Assembly (NCBI RefSeq): GCF_041381155.1 | Contig: NC_091134.1 | Location: forward strand, 62,240,902 to 62,304,901 | DNA from: Argopecten irradians | Lineage: Eukaryota > Mollusca > Bivalvia > Pectinida > Pectinidae | Direction of reading: 5' to 3' | DNA: 64,000 nucleotides | Shown here: piece by piece, positions 1 to 12,997 of the stretch | How positions within the stretch are numbered: the stretch's first letter is position 1 | Layout: the number at the start of each line of letters is the position of its first letter | Notes under the pieces: generated by a model | The model's database searches: none | What the model saw: only the letters and a program-made list of their open reading frames with translations | What the model was told of the DNA's origin: nothing | Program-made: the position numbers and the translations under genes

Positions 1-594
1 CAGCATGTAAGTGTATAGATGTATTATTTTATTTAACTCAATATTAAATATTATATACTTGAGTATAAATAGAAGACTAGTACATAGTTCTGTTAAATGT
101 CAATAAAATACCATATACCAAAGTAAATTTGTGAAAATCATGTTTGAAAGGTGAAGATATTTCATGAATCTATTATTGTGGTGAATTTTTATATTTGTAC
201 CATGATTAAAGATTTCTTTTCTCAGGAAAGTTTGTATCTAGCCAAAGCAGAGGTTTTGATATATAGAGCAATAATAGGCAGAAATGCAGCATATTCCATA
301 TAATATACATGTCAAGCAGTTAATGACATAAGGTATATAAATAGGTAGGAAGATGATACAGGACATCATGCTTCACAGGGGAGATAACTTTACCTGTTGA
401 ACGGGATGCTGAAATTAAGCAATCAAAAGTTCTCAATTAATTAACAATTTTATCATCACTACTTTAAATCCACTAAATCTTATGTTAACATTCTCATTTT
501 TGAAAGACTTTAAAAACTCTTAACAAATTTTCTGAAGTTATTTATGAGAAAATCTTTTTGTCAACAGTGGAACCTAATCAGTACAAATTGTTAC

Positions 595-3500
595 CTTAGA
601 CACTCCTATTCCTGTAGAGGCAGTGGGGTCTTGAAATGTGGACGGCAGTGAGAACTCAATCTTATTGGAGGAGAGCTGCAGTGGCTGACGTAGGGCCGTG
701 GCAATGACATGCTTACTGGGGGTGGCGATAGTCAGGGGCTGGGGGCGGGGATTAATGATATGTTGAATGCTGTTCTTATTTGAGGGAGCAGGGGTGGGAG
801 GGAAAGGGGTGGGGGCCGGAGAAGGAGCTCCAATCTGATTAATTATAACTGGCATAATGAAGTCATATGCTGCCACCTACAAAAATTAACATAGAACATT
901 CAAAGTCAAAGGAAGAGGACACCTCAAGTAAACGACATAAGGACAGACATGCATTAAAAAGTGACAAATACATGTATATTATATGCTCAATCACGTAAAA
1001 ACACTGTTAACATAATGTATTATAGGAATAAAAATTGTGTATACCAAGCGGCATCCCAAATTCAGTCTCTCTTTTTTTAAATCTGTAATAAGTGTGGTAT
1101 TGAGATATAAATCTTTCGCTATGTACAATTTGTGGAATTATATGACTTTGTTGAAATATTTAAGTGTTGAAATAACTAATTCAGGTGAATTCAAAATCCC
1201 TAATTGTTTCTCAGAACAAGACTATTTCAAATATTTCTGAATACTCACCTCTGTTGGAGTGAAGATTATCTCCCCTTCAATGGTCTCCTCTGGTGCCATG
1301 GTAACTGTGTACATCCCAGGATTCAACATCTGATAACTGTAGTCCTCTGTAAAAATACAAAGTATATTGTCGAAATAACTGTATACACACCAGAGATTGA
1401 TAAAGTTGTCATTCAGTATCTATTACATACTAGTAAATCATGTGCATTAATCTCAATGATATTAAACACATTCTTGAAAGGACCAAACTTCTATAATGAT
1501 AGGACATTTTTGCCCAAATCACAAACAGATGATACCTATAATTCTAAACATATACCAACCTTGTGTCTGGTATCCTGAGAAGTTGAGAGAAAAGTCTTTG
1601 TATCTTGTTAAATCCAGCTCCAACTTCACTTTAGTGATTGCCTGAAATTTAAAAGAATAATGATGTAGTCTGAATGATCCAGCGTTAGTATTTCTTAAGC
1701 TTTGTGATCTCCCACTGTAATGTATTTACTAGTTATGTATTAAGTTGATTGCATTATAGGAAAAGTTCAACACCCATATATATATATAATGTTTGATAAA
1801 GATTTGTGATACTAACCTTGTTGGTGAGTTTGAAAGGGAGAGTTTGTGATACTAACCTTGTTGGTGAGTTTGAAAGGGAGAGTTTGTGATACTAACCTTG
1901 TTGGTGAGTTTGAATGGGAGAGTTTGTGATACTAACCTTGTTGGTGAGTTTGAATGGGAGAGTTTGTGATACTAACCTTGTTGGTGAGTTTGAATGGGAG
2001 AGTTTGTGATACTAACCTTGTTGGTGAGTTTGAATGGGAGAGTTTGTGATACTAACCTTGTTGGTGAGTTTGAATGAGAGAGTTTGTGATACTAACCTTG
2101 TTGATGAGTTTGAATGGGAGAGTTTGTGATACTAACCTTGTTGGTGAGTTTGAATGGGAGAGTTTGTGATACTAACCTTGTTGGTGAGTTTGAATGGGAG
2201 AGTTTGTGATACTAACCTTGTTGGTGAGTTTGAATGGGAGAGTTGCCCCAGATCCACAGTACACACCACCAAAGTTAAAGGAGTCCTGTAAAAATATTTC
2301 CAATAAGATTGTGAGGAAATCAAAAAACAATATCATGTCAATATCTGAGATGGTCTTAATCCCTAGTTATTGATTTTATACATAACAAATTTATCCTCTT
2401 GTTTCACTGATACTTTCATATTTCACCTTCTAATTAATACCAAATATTAAAACTGGCAGACACAGCATACAAATTAAAGATTTTAATAGTTTTAACTATT
2501 GTTATCTACTGATACTAAACATATAAAAATGAAGAATATTAATTCTTCATAGTACCGAGTTAGATGCCTGTTTGCAATAAAGTCATTACTTACCATATCT
2601 ATATCGACGGTCGGCGGTTCCACAGTCCCACCCATTCTTAACTCCAGCACCTTACCCCCCTTGATGGCCACCTGAACCTTGGTGTCAAACTTAAGGATGG
2701 CTGAAGGGGTCAGCTGGACTTTAAGTTCAGCATGACCACCGACAGGTACCACCCCATGTAAGGGAGTAACCATCAGGCCAGGGAAAGGGTTAGAGTCAAT
2801 TACCTACAAAACAACAAAATCATAGATTGTAGAGTCAATTACCTACAAACACAAAACAATCAAATTATAGAGATTGTATCATTGTTACACTTATAATTAG
2901 TTGACAATATTAATTTCAAAAGGTTTAAAAAGTCAGCAAGACATATTTCCCAGCAACATAAACAACCTTCAAAAATTGTCAATGGTCAAAGCTAACAATG
3001 AGAAACAAATATAATCAGCTGGAGGTATATAATATCAGACATTCAGGAAAGCATCATAATAAAACAAATAAGAAACCTTACAAGTCAAGATAAGCTGTAA
3101 GCTTTGGCTTAAAATTCACAAAATTAAGGTATTGTGTCAAAACTTCCAACAAAACATAACAAACCAAAAGACAGCACCTTACTGCCTTTACTATTGTGAT
3201 GCCTTACCTGGAAATAGGCGTGATGTTGACCAGTGTTGGCCAGTAAGGCATTCCTTATAGTGGTCAGATTGATCGGGGTCTGACCAAACATTACCCTCCT
3301 CTCCATAAACTGGACATTGGGGGTTCCCATCTGTAAAAACAAAGTGGAGCATAAATATTTTTATTCTTCTTTGAAATCTACATCCAAAGGCAAATTTTCA
3401 TATTGCAAAAACATCAATTACAAAATTATGTCTTTGTCTTCACTGGCATTTTACAAAGCAAACACACGTACTAAGTGTATAGTGAGTTAACATAAGAAGG

Positions 3501-6500
3501 ATTTTATATGTGAAAAAAAAACCCAACAGAAATAGAACTTTTAGTAGAATTTTTAAAACACAATGTAACATCTATGGTGTAAACCCTATCCTGTCTAAAA
3601 CAGATACAGACTTCTAGGGACTATTAATCCACCCGAGACATATTGCTTACTGACCTCGACTTTACACTGGAGCTGTAGGGTGGGGCCTCCATGTACCATG
3701 AGGGAGAAGGAGCCATCCTCTGGGGCGAGGAAGGACGGGTGCCATACAACCTCACAGTCTAAATCTTTGTGGGCGTCCACAATACCTGGAAATAATCAAA
3801 TCAGTTGATTGTATTTATAGCAACACATTACTTGATTTTATTTCATAACAATTTCTTGCAATGCATGATACAAATGTATGTAAATGAATACATAATTCAT
3901 ATAGAATGATATGTAACAAATCACAATTGAAATGAGACATGGCAAGTAAAGCCGCTATGCATTGTTATTTGAAACAGGTTATAAATGCTGTTTTACAACT
4001 ACATACCTGTAGCCGGTCTGATAGAGAAAGCAGTGCCTCTTTCTCCAAGGTTTGGGGCCCACGTAAACTCAGCTGGGTAATTCAGTTTATTGAACAGAGT
4101 AATCACTCCACGGAATTCTGTCGAGCAAATTCATAAATCACATTTAAACAATCTTCTTTATCAATTAAAGAAAGATAGAATCACACAATTTTAATATTAT
4201 ATCTAAATGGATTAATGAATGAAATAAAAGTACACTTTACAACATAAATTTTGAAGAACTTTTAACTTCTTATGTAACTTACATTCATATCATTATAAGT
4301 CTCTTGGTCTGTTTTTTGAAAAGTTATATATTTACCTGCTTCTGCTGGCAGTCCAAAGGCAGGTGTGAGGACGAGCTCTTCAGTGGAGAGTTCCAGAGCT
4401 ACATGGACGACCTCGGCCACAACTGTCACATGGTGTTTGTAGTGACCATTAACAGTGTAGGACACTGACCTACACGGAAAGACACACAGTTAGGATATAT
4501 TTCACAAAGTGAAGTAAGACCAGCAAAAATTATATTTGACATTTTATAAATAAATTATCTAATGACTTTTACAACAAAGAGTAACTACATTGTACATTTA
4601 TTTTCTCCAAACATTCTTGACATCCTACTAAAGCCAAGATAAATAATTACTTGTATCTTGACTAGGAGATTATGTTTCGCTTCCTAAAATCAATTCATAA
4701 ACTGTTATTTTATTCCTCTCTTAAAATGGCCCATACAGCGAATCCCTGACTGGAGGACACAAGGAAACATCTCACCTCTGGAATTTCCCTTTAGAGTTGG
4801 ACTCAAACACGATGGGGAGGTGAGCCTTGGACTTAGGAGGAATCACCTGGGACAAAGGACTACTCTGTCTCAACTCTCGACAATCAATCTGATCAACAGA
4901 AATTGTATCCGTCAATGAATTTGGTTTCATGTAATTAAGTGCTATCAAAATACATTCTCATAATAAAACCTTGAAGATTTAATCTTGATTTGACTCCATT
5001 GTTCAAGGACACAAGTAAATATAGCTGAGTTATCTGTTTTTGAGGTACTGTAAGTACTGATTGTTTGTGAACGTAATATAAAAGTCATATAAAAAAGCTT
5101 GATTTCCACACACAAACTAGAAACATCAGATTCAATAACTTCATCCAAGTGCAGACGACTCTGTAATATGTGGAATATTCACAAGAACATCAGTCATACC
5201 AAAATCATTGAAGAGTAAGTACATTACATACCTCTGCAACAACATGTATGTATGTGTCCAAGTTGTTTACGATGGACAGATTCCTTGTACAGACTGACCG
5301 CAGACATACTTGACCAAAGTCCAGGGTTGGAGGGCCTAAAATATAAACAAATTTCCCATGTAGTCTATATACATCATTTTAATAACATAATTATGTATTG
5401 TGATTGCTTTATTGACATGCTGGTATTTATAATCTAATATTGGCTGAAATAGGAATTGCTCCAATGATCAGTGGAATGTAATAACTGACCTATGATAATT
5501 TGGTGTAACATCTGTGGTGATAGGACCTTAGTACAGTCCAGTTTCTCCTTCTTGGTGGTAGGTACAGCATTTAGACCCTCACAAGCCTGGAAGAAGCATT
5601 TAAACAGAAGTTTTTCTATTGGTATTTAGACAGCTAGAATGATTGTATGATACAATATCCATTTATGGACATGCTAGAAAAATTTCAAGATTAATAATAA
5701 CAGTAAGTTCAAATAAAATTTAGCTAAAAGTATATATTATATACAGATGGTCTTACCTCTTTAGTAATAGTTTCAGCTTCAGCAGCAGACAGTTCCTTTG
5801 TACTCAGGAGTTTGAAGTCTGCATTTGGAGGAGTAGGGCCTAGATTTATAGAAAAAATAAATTAAAATCATCAAATTAAATGTAATGTTTTCAAATCCTT
5901 TCTACTTCATTGACAGTGAACAGGCATTAGGAGTACATCAATCCTGATAGAATTTGATGACTGGTGTTCCAGTTTGGGATTTAGAAACAAGAAATGTATA
6001 CAGCAGTTGGTTGCTAGGCTTGACATAATGAGAAGTAGTTGTCCTCAATGAGAAAATAATGAGAAAAATCAATAGTGAAATACATGAATGTCTATTGTTT
6101 GTGAGGAGGATACTAACTTCTAGGATCTGGTTTGATCTCCATCTGTGTCAGACGTTTTGGCTTCAGACCAGCAGCTGACTTGATTCCAATATCCAACTTA
6201 TTGTTTGTTTCTTTGAATTCTCTGTAAAATTTTGATAGTTAAGTAAAAACATGTTCTATCCAAAGGTCCAATATTACACACTGATTATTGTATCACTAAT
6301 GAAAAAGGAAAGTCTTTTTAATTTATAGATATCAATAACATGTTTGTCATCATTAATCGCTGATAAATGCTTCAAACGCATAAACAAAGTCTACTGAAGA
6401 ACAACAAAAATCTTAACGACATGCATTGTTATTTTTAACATTTTGAAGGTATTTCAAGCAAAATCTTAAATTTTCAAAACTTGACCCTGACTGAATATAA

Positions 6501-9500
6501 AGTACCTGGACTTGATCTGATTGAGACGGTTTTGCCTCATTTGCCTTAGCATGCCCACATAACTGTTACGATGGTTCACTTTGCTGGCTTCCTCGTTGAG
6601 ATTCAGGGCATAGTCAGGGTCTACATAGTTATGACGTTTTGTCTTGGTAAAAATAGTTCTGTAATGAAGCGAGAACAGGATTATAAAGCCTCAGTAAGCA
6701 CTAGTACTGAAATGTAAGTACTGTTTTCTATATTATTAGATTAGTGATTCTAACAACAATACCAGGAATTAAGCTATTTACGAAACATCAATTCTTAAGT
6801 GTCTTGACATTAACAGCTAGGTACAAATGATTTAAGTCACAGAAAAAATCATACAAAATCATAACTTAGAGTGCAGAGATAAGTTATTATTTTTAATAAA
6901 ATACTAAAGAGCTAAATAAGTCACATTTCCAAAACTTTCAACAAATTCATCTAATCTACAGAAAGAAGGAGATAAAAGTATAAACTTACTTATAAGTCTC
7001 GCCCCTCTCACTTGGCCTAATACTAGTAGCCCTGTCATTGGGAAATGACACTCTGGCATTATCATCAGTGGGGTCAACATTTTTCTGAGAATGAAGTCCA
7101 GGTTTGCCTCCTCCTGCCACAGCATTCCTAGGATTTTCATCGAGCTGGGAAAATGTGGTGTCCACAAACATGCCCACCTCATTGCTGATGTAAGGTGTGA
7201 TTCCTGGGAAAACATTAAACAATATTGAACAAACATTGTCAACAGTTATACAAAATTAAATCAGGATTAATTAGGGGATAGATTGACATTTTCATGAATC
7301 TACATTGAGTTTTTTTAGTCATGAGACAATATTTGAAATGCATGTTGCATTTTGGGGGGGGGGGGGAATGTTGAATAAAATCTCTAGATGACTTTCAACT
7401 TACCTGGGTTGTACTTTGGCTGCTTTTTCTTGAAGATAGGATCACTCCTGCCAAGGAATGTCAGAGGGAATGTGCTGATCACTTGTAGGTTGATTTCCAT
7501 TGGATTCTGGTTGTCTGCCACCTGACCGATCACATCCAGCATCTGTGTGGTCTTAAATCCCCCTGGTTATACAGATAAAACTATAGTATACACACCATAG
7601 GGAATATTTAAACGAGATTATGTATAATCATTATATGTGAACCAGAACATATTACACAATCTCAAAATATGAATATATCTCTAATGAATTTAACTGTTGG
7701 TCTTAATAATATTGTAGATATATTTTGTATTACCCTTTAACTATATTAGTTTAAAAACTAATGCACCACTGATTTTGTTTGGCCAGCTCCATGGTATTAA
7801 CTTACATTTAATTAGTTAATTTGAAATACTACACATACACAAATATCTATAGTTGAGGGAAATTAAAGTGCAAAAAATGCAATCAGTCCTAAAGCTACAC
7901 TAACAATTTGATAAAACATTACATGAATATACCTATTTGTTTTGGTGAAAATGAGAATATAACATCTTGAGATTGGTTGGCAGGAATTTTTCCACTGGGT
8001 GGGTGGGTGGAGAAGTGAGCCACTCGTCTGAACTGGAATGTTGTGGCTAGATCCGGAGACTCGTTTTTAATGGTACATAGGACATCAGCATGCTCTCCTA
8101 TAGGACACTCCCCAAAGTCATACTTCAGTGACGGCATCACAGATAACAGTACAGGTAACGCTGTACCAGTCAGGGCCACCTCCACAAATGAACCTGTTAT
8201 AACACAAACAGTGGAATCTGTGTAAACAGCACCCTGCATTATACCAAATATCTTTCTGTGCTATACAGAGGATCAATTTCCAAGAGAATTTCCAATACAA
8301 ATAGTGGTATCAATCTGTGATTTTATTGAAACTCTTATGTTTGAATCAATCCATTTTTTTTTTTTTTTTTTTAAAGTATCTGCATTTAAATTTCATAAAC
8401 TTGATCTTATATTTGTTACTAATCAAATGTCTCCTTTGCAAATATTCTTTACAAATTCATTTATCCATGTATAAACATGTAGAAATCTACTTTTTTCAAT
8501 ATTAAGCAGGACAGATTATATAAAAATAGGAAGTTCATTTGAAACATCACAAACATTTCCCCCTTATTAAATAACTGTTTGTGAGGCGACATAATATTGG
8601 CAAACAAATATGGAGAAAGTAAGGCATTATAACAGAATTGCATACTAGATCAAATACATACCATCTGCATATTTACCAGGTGACTTAGAACTAAAGCCAG
8701 TGCTTGAGCCTACAATCTGTATCCTCATAAACAGCGCAAAGTCCTTTCTGGGAGGGGGCTTCTTCTGTCCCTTCCATCCCTCTTTGGAAGCATTCCACCT
8801 GCATAACATTGACACATGTATAGTTTATAGGACTAAAATAACCTTTGATCTTAAATTTACCATTATATTCCAAATATCGTTGCCAACAATACTTCTTTTT
8901 TAGTGTTAATATATTTCTCTGACTTTGTAGGATACAGAAACAAAGTAGTTTGCCCAAGAACAGACATAGCGAAAGTTGAAAAAAATGGCAGGACATTCTG
9001 ACTGGCAAGGACTGTGAGTAAGCCGTACCAAACAAAATTTTGTTGGACCGAACATTAATCTGAATTTTTGAAGTAAACATAACTTCCACCTATTAATATA
9101 CAGGCAGCGTTTTCATGATTATCTTATGCAGTTTACATTTTTGCCAGCTTCCGCACCTGCATCATACTTCAGACACCATTTCTACCTACTTCTGGTACTC
9201 AATAATTGCCGGACAGTCGGTCTGGACTGCATTTTAAAAAAGCCGGTCCGAGTCAAATTTTGCCGGACATGTCCGTCGGACCGGCATATTTCGCGATGTC
9301 TGCAAGAATACTTTGGCATTGCATTTTATTGTTTTTATATTTCTCATACAGGTCATTTAGAATGTTTGAAGTACTCATTTCTCGCATTTGTTGGTGTGAA
9401 TAAAAATGAATTGCATTTTCTAATTCATACTTACCTAGGACTAAACCTAAAGAATACTGGTATCTTTTCATATGGCTGTAGCATTCCTTGGTTAGGAATA

Positions 9501-12500
9501 GCCGTGATCAGGGAGGTCAGCACATTAGTATGACCTTGAGGTTTCTCTCCGTCTGACCCCTGGTCAGCTAAAGCATCCACAGTACTCTGGGTCAAGTCCA
9601 CACCCTGGAGCATTACCAATATGTTGGTTTAACAAATCACAACAACTTTGATAGCAACATAAGAATCCATATTCAGCATACTAGCAATGTTTCTCTGGCC
9701 TAAATGTACCCATCCCTCAGGAAGGGTGGGGCATAAAATGTTACCATCAATGTTTATACAAGCAATGTTTCTCTGGCCTAAATGTCCCCACCCCCTCAGG
9801 TAGGTTGGGGCATCAAATGTTAGTAATCACCAGGAACTGCAATCAAATGATGCAGTAGCAGAAAATCTCAATTCTTAATTTTGTTAAAAAAATAATGGAA
9901 GTTCTCACAATATGCAAAGTTAGCAATAAAACGTAAAGAATGCTTTCTCCCTTTTTTTCTTTTACAGACCATTGAATTTGACAGGATATCATTTCTGATA
10001 AATAAGTTTTTTAATGGAACAGTTGTTTTCATATATATATTTTAATTTTGAAGAGTTAATACCATTTCTTGTGCAACTGCATCTTCATCAAGAACAGCCA
10101 CAAAATTAACAGGTTCTGGTCCATTGTTGAACAGTAAAGCACATTCTGTTTTGTCAGAGCCGTAGTAAGTGCTTCCAAATCGAACACATTCCACTGGTTT
10201 CTGTGTGTTCATGCCCAAAACCTCCAGTGTTCTATCCACTAATGTTCCCTTTATCACAAGATTTTTACTCTCCTTTCCTTCCAGTTTAACCCTGTAGTGA
10301 AAATAGGAAACATAATGAGGATTAGCAACTGACCCAATTCATTATTTTTTATATTTTTTCCATTATGTTAACAGTGCAGTGTTATAGTATTATTATGAAA
10401 TACACATACATATGTATACTGTAAGAGATTGTTGAGAACATTTAAACTTATACCAGGTACCAATGTTTATAATATCCTTTCTGACCTTCAGACTGATTCC
10501 ATTTCTGAATATTTTTTAACGATTAGCATATCATTTATTGAAACAGTTTAAAAGCTAAGTTGTTTATTTGGACTATATGTTGTTGTGTTATGACTTACTT
10601 AGCCACTTCTTCAAATATTCCAGCTTGTTTTGTAACATATTCAACCTGAAATAAAAAAGGCACATCAGTTAGACAAAACTACACATGTACCGGTATATAG
10701 GTTACCAACACATTTTACGAACACCAAACTTTCATTAGAACAGGCAAATGATAACAAATCTTCATTTTATCAGAATAATAACAAGTAATAACCAGTTCAT
10801 ACCTTTATCATCTGGACACTCTTAGGAGGAACAGAGCCACTGCTTGGCATGATGGCAATAGGCTTGTCACCTCCATACTTGATTTTGAAGTCTCCTGCCT
10901 TTGAGCCATGGTTTACCAAGGATATCTCATGAGACACAGTCTTACTGTTAGCTACAAGATTTCCAAAGTTTACCACTTGCTCAATTTCAAGCAGAGGTTG
11001 GGGAGGATAACTGAAACACACAAAAAGTTAATCTCTAATTAAATATTGTGATGAGAAACATAAGTTTTATTATATCAAACTTTTGATCAATCATTTTAAA
11101 GGTAAGTAATTGTTAAAACCAATGTTCATTTTATTGTGTAATTTCCTTTTATTGAGAAACATTTATAATTACTGGTGATAGAACTTGTGAATCTTTCCTA
11201 CTTACGCCACCAATGGTATTTCTATCACATCTCCATCTACTGTGACCACAAGTCTGTCAGTAACTTCTTTCTCCTCTTTGATTTCGAATTCCACCACAGC
11301 AGGTACACATAATCCTGGGGCTACAGGTTTAGTTGGGTTTCTTACTTTTAGTTGAAAATGCTGAAGCATAATAAGTATACAATCAAATTTAAATAAGTGT
11401 TTTAAAAATTGACAGATTACCAACATAATAATGGATAAGGATTAATGCAAGATGAACTACCTTTTTTGGCAACAATAAAAAGCTTTTGGATTCTTAATTA
11501 CATAGACAGAAAGATTTGATCATGGATTTATAATAAATAGGAAGGTTTGATTATTTCTTCTTGGTAAGTAACATGTTGATTATAAACAGGAAGGTTGAAG
11601 GATTTCCCCCCATTTTAAGGTATTGATTTTTTTGACAATTTTGTGAAACATCTGTGTCATAGAATAATAATATGACATTTTAAGAAATGCAACATATTTA
11701 ATCCTAACTGTATTTTCTAATATTAACTACGAATAAACATAATTATTACTACAGTACATAAGTTGTCAAAATTTTCTATAACAGTACATTTATTCTACTG
11801 TTGAGTGTTCAAATATGGTACAATCCAGAAATATCAAAATACACACATGGTATGACCATGGGCAGAGGTGTAATACTGAAAATCACATTTGTTCTGGGGC
11901 TGATACTGTCAGCTGTTCAACAAACTTGTATGTACAACGCATAATTTCCTCTACATTTGTACATTGACAGACTAATTATCTTGTTCGATCTAAATCAGAA
12001 GTTTAACTTAAACCTTGTAGCAAACATTTTATTGCATCAAGTCAACAGTGTTGCAAATATGCTACATATCACTTTCTTGGAATGCAATTCCTTGACAAAA
12101 TTTAGAACATTTATATTGGACCAGACTGACCAAGGACGTATAAATCCTTGGAGTGACGAAGGAGACAAATGACAATAATTTGCTTCCTGTACTACAGTAG
12201 GCCTCCCGTGCATCAAATGACGTTGATTTGTAAGTACGTGCTGGAGAAACAGCTTTGATGGTAGCGCATGGCAGATGTATATTTTGAGAAACAGTTTTAG
12301 AGGTCTAGCTACAATGTGCAGGACAAGTCTAGGTTGCATATTGATAATAGATATTAAAAACTTTATTAATTTTATTCTACGATAAATAACAATACCTAGG
12401 ACTACTGTGGTAAATAGATATGAAACACCTACCTTAGTTTTTGGGCCATAGTAACGAATGCTTTTGCTGGTTTTACTCGTATTTTTTACTGTGACATTTA

Positions 12501-12582
12501 GCTGATGCACAGTGTTCACTTCTGCATCATAAAATTCTAGCACCGATGGCGTAATCCGGACGCCACATTTATCCCCTTCCAT
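595..12582 (-). CDS. CFAP47: CFAP47-like cilia- and flagella-associated protein, 5' part (25 exons; continues beyond the left edge)
   Basis: Axonemal protein built of Ig-like ASH/MSP beta-sandwich repeats. I read 25 in-phase exons, about 1,207 residues: 12433-12582 (start ATG), 11206-11360, 10803-11010, 10599-10645, 10063-10291, 9435-9604, 8662-8798 (or from 8677), 7933-8193, 7404-7562, 6990-7203, 6506-6658, 6118-6221, 5757-5839, 5490-5586, 5232-5335, 4776-4888, 4336-4469, 4007-4117, 3655-3785, 3208-3330, 2594-2802, 2217-2285, 1560-1641, 1249-1346, 595-876. The protein starts MEGDKCGVRITPSVLEF. A conserved-looking linker, PNDRATSIRPSER followed by TIFTKTKRHNYVDP, lies near residues 565-590. 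Known of the family: CFAP47 is a very long sperm-flagellum/cilium protein with a CH domain further on, not reached here. CFAP74, CFAP65, CFAP221 and DLEC1 share the ASH fold, but as I recall their N-termini do not match. The axonemal ASH-protein class is firm; the CFAP47 name rests on memory. Confidence 0.8.
1801..2244. repeat. 40-bp minisatellite, 11 copies, each containing the exon-22 splice donor of the CFAP47-like gene
   Basis: Eleven tandem 40-bp units run from 1801 to 2240, plus a 4-bp remnant. Read on the minus (coding) strand, each unit holds 27 nt matching the end of exon 22 (TLPFKLTNK) followed by the donor GTTAGTATC. The gene's own junction is the rightmost copy, donor at 2215-2216. 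The next exon (1560-1641, starting GCAATCACT) continues in phase from AACAAG. Copies differ by a few substitutions: GAAAGG for GAATGG at 1801 and 1841, GAATGA at 2041, TTGATG at 2081. Confidence 0.95.
8961..9302. mobile_element. MITE in a CFAP47 intron (family copy 1)
   Basis: The ends are inverted: CAGACATAGCGAAA at 8961 and TTTCGCGATGTCTG ending at 9302. The inside is rich in GGTCCG/GCCGGAC motifs. A second copy in the opposite orientation lies at 23811-24155, so this is a dispersed repeat. No coding capacity seen. Confidence 0.7.
9682..9821. repeat. Direct duplication of about 78 bp in a CFAP47 intron
   Basis: AGCAATGTTTCTCTGGCC and the following CCTCAGG and GGGGCAT stretches recur with a 78-bp offset (9682 and 9760). 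Non-coding. Confidence 0.75.
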
Positions 12583-12997
12583 TCTTTCTAACAGACGACG
12601 ATATCAACGTACGTCAAAAAGTCCAACAACAAACACTTTCCATCAATCTTTCATACCGCTCAATGTATTCATTACGACGCGGCCATATTGTTTGATGTTG
12701 TTGCTCGGAGATGCATATGTCCTTGTTTTCGTAGCAAAAGTTTCGTATAATTCTTCTTTATCCTAAAAACCAAACTAGTGAATAACTTTTATGGCGTTAT
12801 AAATAATAAACACTGCCTATATGTACATCTAATAAGATATCTTAATAAAAATAGACCGTATGTTAATCGAATATACGAAAACATTTAATACGTAACTGAC
12901 GCTTACCAATAAATCGTAGCTCAGTGTTTACCGTTGCCAGGCGATACACGCCATTTTTCAATAACGTTTCACGAGTTTCAGCCACTGAAACGTCAAA
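12583..12997. promoter_or_regulatory. Presumed bidirectional ciliary promoter between CFAP47 and DNAJB13
   Basis: 415 bp separate the two divergent start codons. X-box-like candidates for RFX factors, which drive ciliary genes, are GTTTTCGTAGCAAA at 12725-12738 (one mismatch to RYYNYYN2RRNRAC) and a GTTGCC half-site at 12933-12938. The arrangement is direct observation; RFX control is inference. Confidence 0.5.

Noticed and set aside
1801-2240. CRISPR-like array
   Set aside because: Units are contiguous with no unique spacers, in an animal intron.
2132-2323. Open frame SNSPTRLVSQTLPFKLTNKV across the minisatellite
   Set aside because: It reads through exon, donor and repeat in another frame; a product of the 40-bp repeat.
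595-12582. CFAP74, CFAP65, CFAP221 or DLEC1 as the identity of the left-hand gene
   Set aside because: The N-terminal architectures I recall for these do not match the short MEGDKCG start, nor the PNDRATSIRPSER linker.
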